Shown: piece by piece, positions 33,832 to 36,678 of the stretch
Numbering within the stretch: position 1 is the first letter of the stretch
Layout of the letters: each line of letters begins with the position of its first letter
Assembly: GCA_023259035.1 (NCBI GenBank)
Contig: JAHFRA010000025.1
Span: 1 to 36,678, forward strand
Direction of reading: 5' to 3'
Length of the DNA: 36,678 nucleotides
DNA from: Gallionella sp.
Lineage (GTDB): Bacteria > Pseudomonadota > Gammaproteobacteria > Burkholderiales > Gallionellaceae
Translations under genes and position numbers: made by a program
Notes under the pieces: generated by a model
What the model was told of the DNA's origin: nothing
Seen by the model: only the letters and a program-made list of their open reading frames with translations
The model's database searches: none

Positions 33832-33972
33832 GGGCACCTCTCTAAATCCAAACCCCGTCGCGATACTGCGTTGCTCAAGAAATTTTAACGCTTGCATATC
33901 AAACATATGTTGCGCGCTAAAATTTCTTTTGCGCCTTGTCTTGCTTAGGATTTTGAATTTATAGAGCCACCC
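33832..33972. mobile_element. palindromic MITE-like element upstream of yebC
   Basis: A 141-bp imperfect palindrome has outer arms GGGCACCTCTCTAAATCC and, at the far end, the complement of GGGTGGCTCTATAAATTC. The inner arms AAGAAATTTTAACGC and GCGCTAAAATTTCTT are almost perfect. No open frame is present. It lies between the divergent yebC and the HerA-like gene and ends about 12 bp before the yebC ribosome binding site. The terminal CAAGGCG and CAACGCAGTATCG blocks resemble those at 32972-33077. Confidence 0.6.
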
Positions 33973-34054
33973 ACCAGCCAGGTTGTTCTAAAAAAGTGCC
34001 GCGATGGTATCATTTCCGCCCTGTTAACCCAATATGTACCTAGCCGGAGCACTC

Positions 34055-35575
34055 ATGAGCGAACCGATTCTGATCGCAAAAAATACCGAACAAGAACTTT
34101 ATCTGCTGCCGCAAATGGCCAATCGTCACGGCCTGGTGACCGGCGTGACCGGAACCGGCAAGACCGTCACGCTGCAAACGCTGGCTGAATCGCTCAGCCG
34201 CATCGGCGTGCCGGTGTTTCTTTCCGACATCAAGGGCGACCTGTCCGGCATCGGCAAGATCGGCGGCGGCAACGCAAAAGTCACCGCGCGCGTCGAACAG
34301 CTCAAGCTGGAGAATTTTGCGCATCGCGCTTATCCGGTGACGTTCTGGGATGTGTTCGGGGAAATGGGCCACCCGCTGCGCGCCACCGTCTCCGACATGG
34401 GGCCGCTGCTGCTCGGGCGCATGCTGAATCTCAACGAGGTGCAGCAAGGCGTGCTCGCGCTGGTGTTCAAAATCGCCGATGACTGCGGCCTGCTGCTGCT
34501 CGACCTGAAGGATTTGCGCGCGATGGTGCAGAGCGTGGGCGATAACGCAGCCGACTTCACTACCGAATACGGCAACATCTCCACCGCCAGCATCGGCGCG
34601 ATCCAGCGCGGGCTGCTGCAAATCGAAACGCAGGGCGGGGACAAACTGTTCGGCGAACCGATGCTCAACATCGCCGACCTGATGCAGACCGACAGCAACG
34701 GTTACGGCATGATCAACATCCTCGCAGCCGACAAACTGATGACCTCGCCGAAAGTCTACTCCACGATGCTGCTGTGGCTGCTCGCGGAACTGTTCGAGAA
34801 TCTGCCGGAAGCGGGCGACCTTGCCAAACCCAAGCTGGTATTCTTTTTCGACGAAGCGCACTTGCTGTTCAACGATGCGCCAACCGCCCTGCTCGACAAG
34901 ATCGAACAAGTGGTGCGCCTGATCCGCTCCAAAGGCGTCGGGGTGTATTTTGTGACACAGAACCCCGCCGACGTGCCGGATAAAGTATTGGGCCAGCTCG
35001 GCAACCGCATCCAACATGCGCTGCGCGCCTTCAGCCCGCGCGACCAAAAAGCCGTGAAAGCCGCCGCCGAAACCATGCGCGACAACCCCAACCTGGATGA
35101 AGCGACCGTTATCACCGAGCTTGGCGTCGGCGAAGCACTGGTCTCCTGCCTCGATGAAAAGGGCACGCCCGGCATTGTCGAGCGCGCGCTGATCGTTCCG
35201 CCGCAAGCGCAGATCGGCCCGATCACTGATGCCGAACGCAAAGCTATCATTGAAGGATCGCTGCTCGCCGGACACTACGAAAAAATGGTTGACCGCGAAT
35301 CGGCGTACGAAATCCTGAAAGGCCGCACCGACGAAAAACAACCGGAAAGCACGGTGCAGCAACCGCCGCCGCCACGGACTTCGCAGCCATCTGCTGGCGG
35401 CGGCATCGGCGGTATGCTGGGCGACATGCTTGGCAATAGCGGTGGCGGGCGCGCCAGCAATCGGCAAGGGATCGGCGAAACGCTTGCCAAAAGCGCCGCG
35501 CGCTCCATCGGCTCGGCGGTCGGGCGCGAGATCATTCGCGGTGTGCTGGGGTCTTTGTTCGGGGGGCGCAGGTAA
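34055..35575 (+). CDS. HerA-like ATPase, DUF853 (YjgR-type)
   Basis: This 506-residue P-loop ATPase has Walker A GVTGTGKT (30-37), Walker [11 protein letters not shown] near 264-273, and the [19 protein letters not shown] stretch near 300 that is typical of HerA/FtsK-like DUF853 proteins such as E. coli YjgR. The C-terminus (about 425-506) is Pro/Gln- then Gly-rich, with [14 protein letters not shown], and ends in a basic amphipathic helix. The function of this family is unknown; DNA or protein translocation is inferred from HerA. I chose ATG 34055 because GGAG lies 7 nt upstream, rather than the ATG at 34034. No NurA-type nuclease is adjacent. Confidence 0.9.
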   Translation: MSEPILIAKNTEQELYLLPQMANRHGLVTGVTGTGKTVTLQTLAESLSRIGVPVFLSDIKGDLSGIGKIGGGNAKVTARVEQLKLENFAHRAYPVTFWDVFGEMGHPLRATVSDMGPLLLGRMLNLNEVQQGVLALVFKIADDCGLLLLDLKDLRAMVQSVGDNAADFTTEYGNISTASIGAIQRGLLQIETQGGDKLFGEPMLNIADLMQTDSNGYGMINILAADKLMTSPKVYSTMLLWLLAELFENLPEAGDLAKPKLVFFFDEAHLLFNDAPTALLDKIEQVVRLIRSKGVGVYFVTQNPADVPDKVLGQLGNRIQHALRAFSPRDQKAVKAAAETMRDNPNLDEATVITELGVGEALVSCLDEKGTPGIVERALIVPPQAQIGPITDAERKAIIEGSLLAGHYEKMVDRESAYEILKGRTDEKQPESTVQQPPPPRTSQPSAGGGIGGMLGDMLGNSGGGRASNRQGIGETLAKSAARSIGSAVGREIIRGVLGSLFGGRR

Positions 35576-35581
35576 CTTCAG

Positions 35582-35642
35582 ATGTAGCGTGCGCTGCGCG
35601 CACGACATAACCCGGAAATCGTGCGCACAGCGCACGCTACAT
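35582..35642. repeat. REP-like inverted repeat
   Basis: Two 24-nt arms (35582-35605 and 35619-35642, starting ATGTAGCGTGCGCTG) pair at all but one position around a 13-nt loop. It lies 7 bp after the HerA-like gene and 37 bp before the parA-like gene. No T-tract follows, so it is more like a REP/BIME-type palindrome than an intrinsic terminator, though it may protect mRNA ends. Confidence 0.75.
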
Positions 35643-35678
35643 TGACGGCCAGTTCAATAGAATCAAGGCGGGAGTGAA

Positions 35679-36287
35679 ATGAAAACCATTCTGATTGCAA
35701 ACCCGAAGGGCGGCAGCGGCAAAACCACGCTGTCGGTCAATATCGCCGGTTATCTGGCCAATCGCGGCCAGCGCGTGGCGATGCTCGATCTGGACCGGCA
35801 ACAATCCTCCGCATTGTGGCTGGCCACGCGCACCGACGACCTGCCGCGCATACACACGCTGGATTCCAAAAAAGGACATGCCAACGACTGGCTGGTGATC
35901 GACTCGCCCGCCGGCCTGCATGGCAAGAACCTCGCCCACGCCCTCAAGCTGGCGCATAAAATCATCGTGCCGGTCGCCCCCTCGCTGTTCGATCTGCAAG
36001 CCAGCCGCGACTTTCTGAAAACATTGGCCGAAGAAAAGTCGGTGCGCAAAAGCAAGTGCAGCATCGGCATCGTCGGCATGCGCATGGAGATGCGCACCAA
36101 AGCGGCCTGGGCGCTGGAACATTTCCTCGCCACCCTCGACCTGCCGATACTCGCTTGCCTGCGCGAGACTCAGGTGTATGTGAATGCCGCCTTCGAAGGC
36201 AAATCCCTGTTCGACCTGCCGCATCACCTCGCCGAGCGCGAACTGGAACAATGGGCGTTCCTGCAGGACTGGCTGGAGAAAGACTGA
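35679..36287 (+). CDS. ParA-family ATPase, orphan
   Basis: This 202-residue protein has the deviant Walker A KGGSGKTT (10-17), LDLDRQQSS near 36-44 as the Walker A' region, and VIDSPAGL near 72. It is a compact ParA/MinD-type ATPase without an N-terminal DNA-binding domain. Such proteins position DNA or protein cargo on the nucleoid. There is no ParB or MinC/MinE gene nearby, so it is an orphan; a gene for its cargo may lie beyond the window. GGGAG lies about 6 nt before the ATG. It is separated from the HerA-like ATPase by a REP-like palindrome. Confidence 0.9.
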   Translation: MKTILIANPKGGSGKTTLSVNIAGYLANRGQRVAMLDLDRQQSSALWLATRTDDLPRIHTLDSKKGHANDWLVIDSPAGLHGKNLAHALKLAHKIIVPVAPSLFDLQASRDFLKTLAEEKSVRKSKCSIGIVGMRMEMRTKAAWALEHFLATLDLPILACLRETQVYVNAAFEGKSLFDLPHHLAERELEQWAFLQDWLEKD

Positions 36288-36340
36288 CCACATGCGCAGT
36301 GCGTCACTTTGTCCCGATGCCAGAAATTTTTGTGGAATAC

Positions 36341-36421
36341 GTAGCCCGGATGAAACGTAGTGTAATCCGGGAATACAGTGCTCCGTTCTTCCCGGATTCC
36401 GTTGCACTCCATCCGGGCTAC
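36341..36421. repeat. REP-like element, copy 1
   Basis: An 81-bp element opens with GTAGCCCGGATG and closes with CATCCGGGCTAC, with inner TAATCCGGGAA and TTCCCGGATT arms. It differs from copy 2 (36595-36675) at only two positions. The preceding GTGGAATAC is also shared. No T-tract is present. It follows the ParA gene by 53 bp. Confidence 0.85.
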
Positions 36422-36594
36422 AACTGCTGATCACATGCGCAGTTCGCGTAGGGCGCAATCGTTATTGCGCCGAATGAAATGGGGTTCGCAGGAATGGGCG
36501 ACTTGCCTCCCAACTCGCAAAACATCCGGTGCAATGCGCTTCGCTCTTCGGCAAGCTCGGGACGGGTGCGATTCAAACTGGTGTGGTGGAATAC
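36422..36594. other. spacer between REP-like copies
   Basis: This spacer holds a third small palindrome (GGGCGCAATCG with TTATTGCGCC, near 36451-36472) and a second ACATGCGCAGT block that is also found at 36291-36301 before copy 1. I see no gene in it. Confidence 0.5.
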
Positions 36595-36675
36595 GTAGCC
36601 CGGATGAAACGTAGTGTAATCCGGGAATGCGGTGCTCCGTTCTTCCCGGATTCCGTTGCACTCCATCCGGGCTAC
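36595..36675. repeat. REP-like element, copy 2
   Basis: This is a direct repeat of 36341-36421, 81 bp, with two visible substitutions (ATACAG becomes ATGCGG). It has the same terminal arms, GTAGCCCGGATG and CATCCGGGCTAC. It ends 3 bp before the window edge, so the array may continue beyond. Confidence 0.85.
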
Positions 36676-36678
36676 AAC

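Noticed and set aside
34040..35635. 531-codon minus-strand frame opposite the HerA-like gene
   Set aside because: It is the antisense shadow of an ATPase with intact Walker motifs and a ribosome binding site.

Overview
The window looks like chromosome from a Gram-negative betaproteobacterium, most plausibly a Gallionellaceae-like (Sideroxydans/Gallionella type) iron oxidiser. This rests on gene content: a complete tol-pal cluster, ruvCAB, miaB-ybeZ-ybeY-corC, a beta-type YihY with a long cytoplasmic tail, and a CXXCH cytochrome-porin of the Cyc2 type. The taxonomic call is inference; no rRNA is present.

Layout. 1-90: tail of a probable IS110-type transposase. 157-1783 (-): a J-domain protein followed by two unknown acidic proteins. 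1938-3854 (-): dbpA and a small unknown gene. 3986-6153 (-): a GGDEF-EAL protein overlapping an HDOD protein, preceded by a 16-bp perfect palindrome. 6535-7791 (-): the Cyc2-like outer-membrane cytochrome, with its own sigma70-type promoter and a strong terminator. 8443-10805 (+): proS and a lytic transglycosylase. 10812-13155 (-): a TlpA-like thioredoxin, a YqhA-family protein and YihY. 13318-15039 (-): leuA preceded by a leucine-rich 26-aa leader peptide. 15159-15762 (-): bacteriohemerythrin and a 31-aa membrane peptide. 15964-19576 (+): miaB-ybeZ-ybeY-corC. 20025-21218 (+): a cyclic-nucleotide-binding EAL protein bracketed by two copies of a MITE. 21587-23550 (-): rapZ, a NusG-domain-II protein and a DUF1566 lipoprotein. 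23756-24108 (-): tRNA-Lys, tRNA-Thr and tRNA-Asp. 24188-33812 (-): yebC, ruvC-ruvA-ruvB, ybgC-tolQ-tolR-tolA-tolB-pal-cpoB and queE-queC. 34055-36287 (+): a HerA-like ATPase and an orphan ParA, followed by REP-like palindromes to the window end.

The genes form mostly housekeeping modules: envelope constriction and integrity (Tol-Pal-CpoB), Holliday junction processing (Ruv), tRNA modification (MiaB, QueE, QueC), ribosome maturation (YbeY, YbeZ, DbpA), leucine synthesis, and c-di-GMP signalling at two loci.

The least expected signals are non-coding or very short. They are a structured dispersed repeat of about 61-84 nt with two near-full copies and one 18-nt fragment; a leucine attenuator candidate; a 31-aa membrane peptide with a near-perfect ribosome binding site; a pair of related palindromic elements flanking yebC; and MITE copies bracketing an EAL gene. 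No complete new defence or mobile system was recognised. The J-domain operon with two unrecognised acidic proteins is the best candidate for an undescribed protein module.
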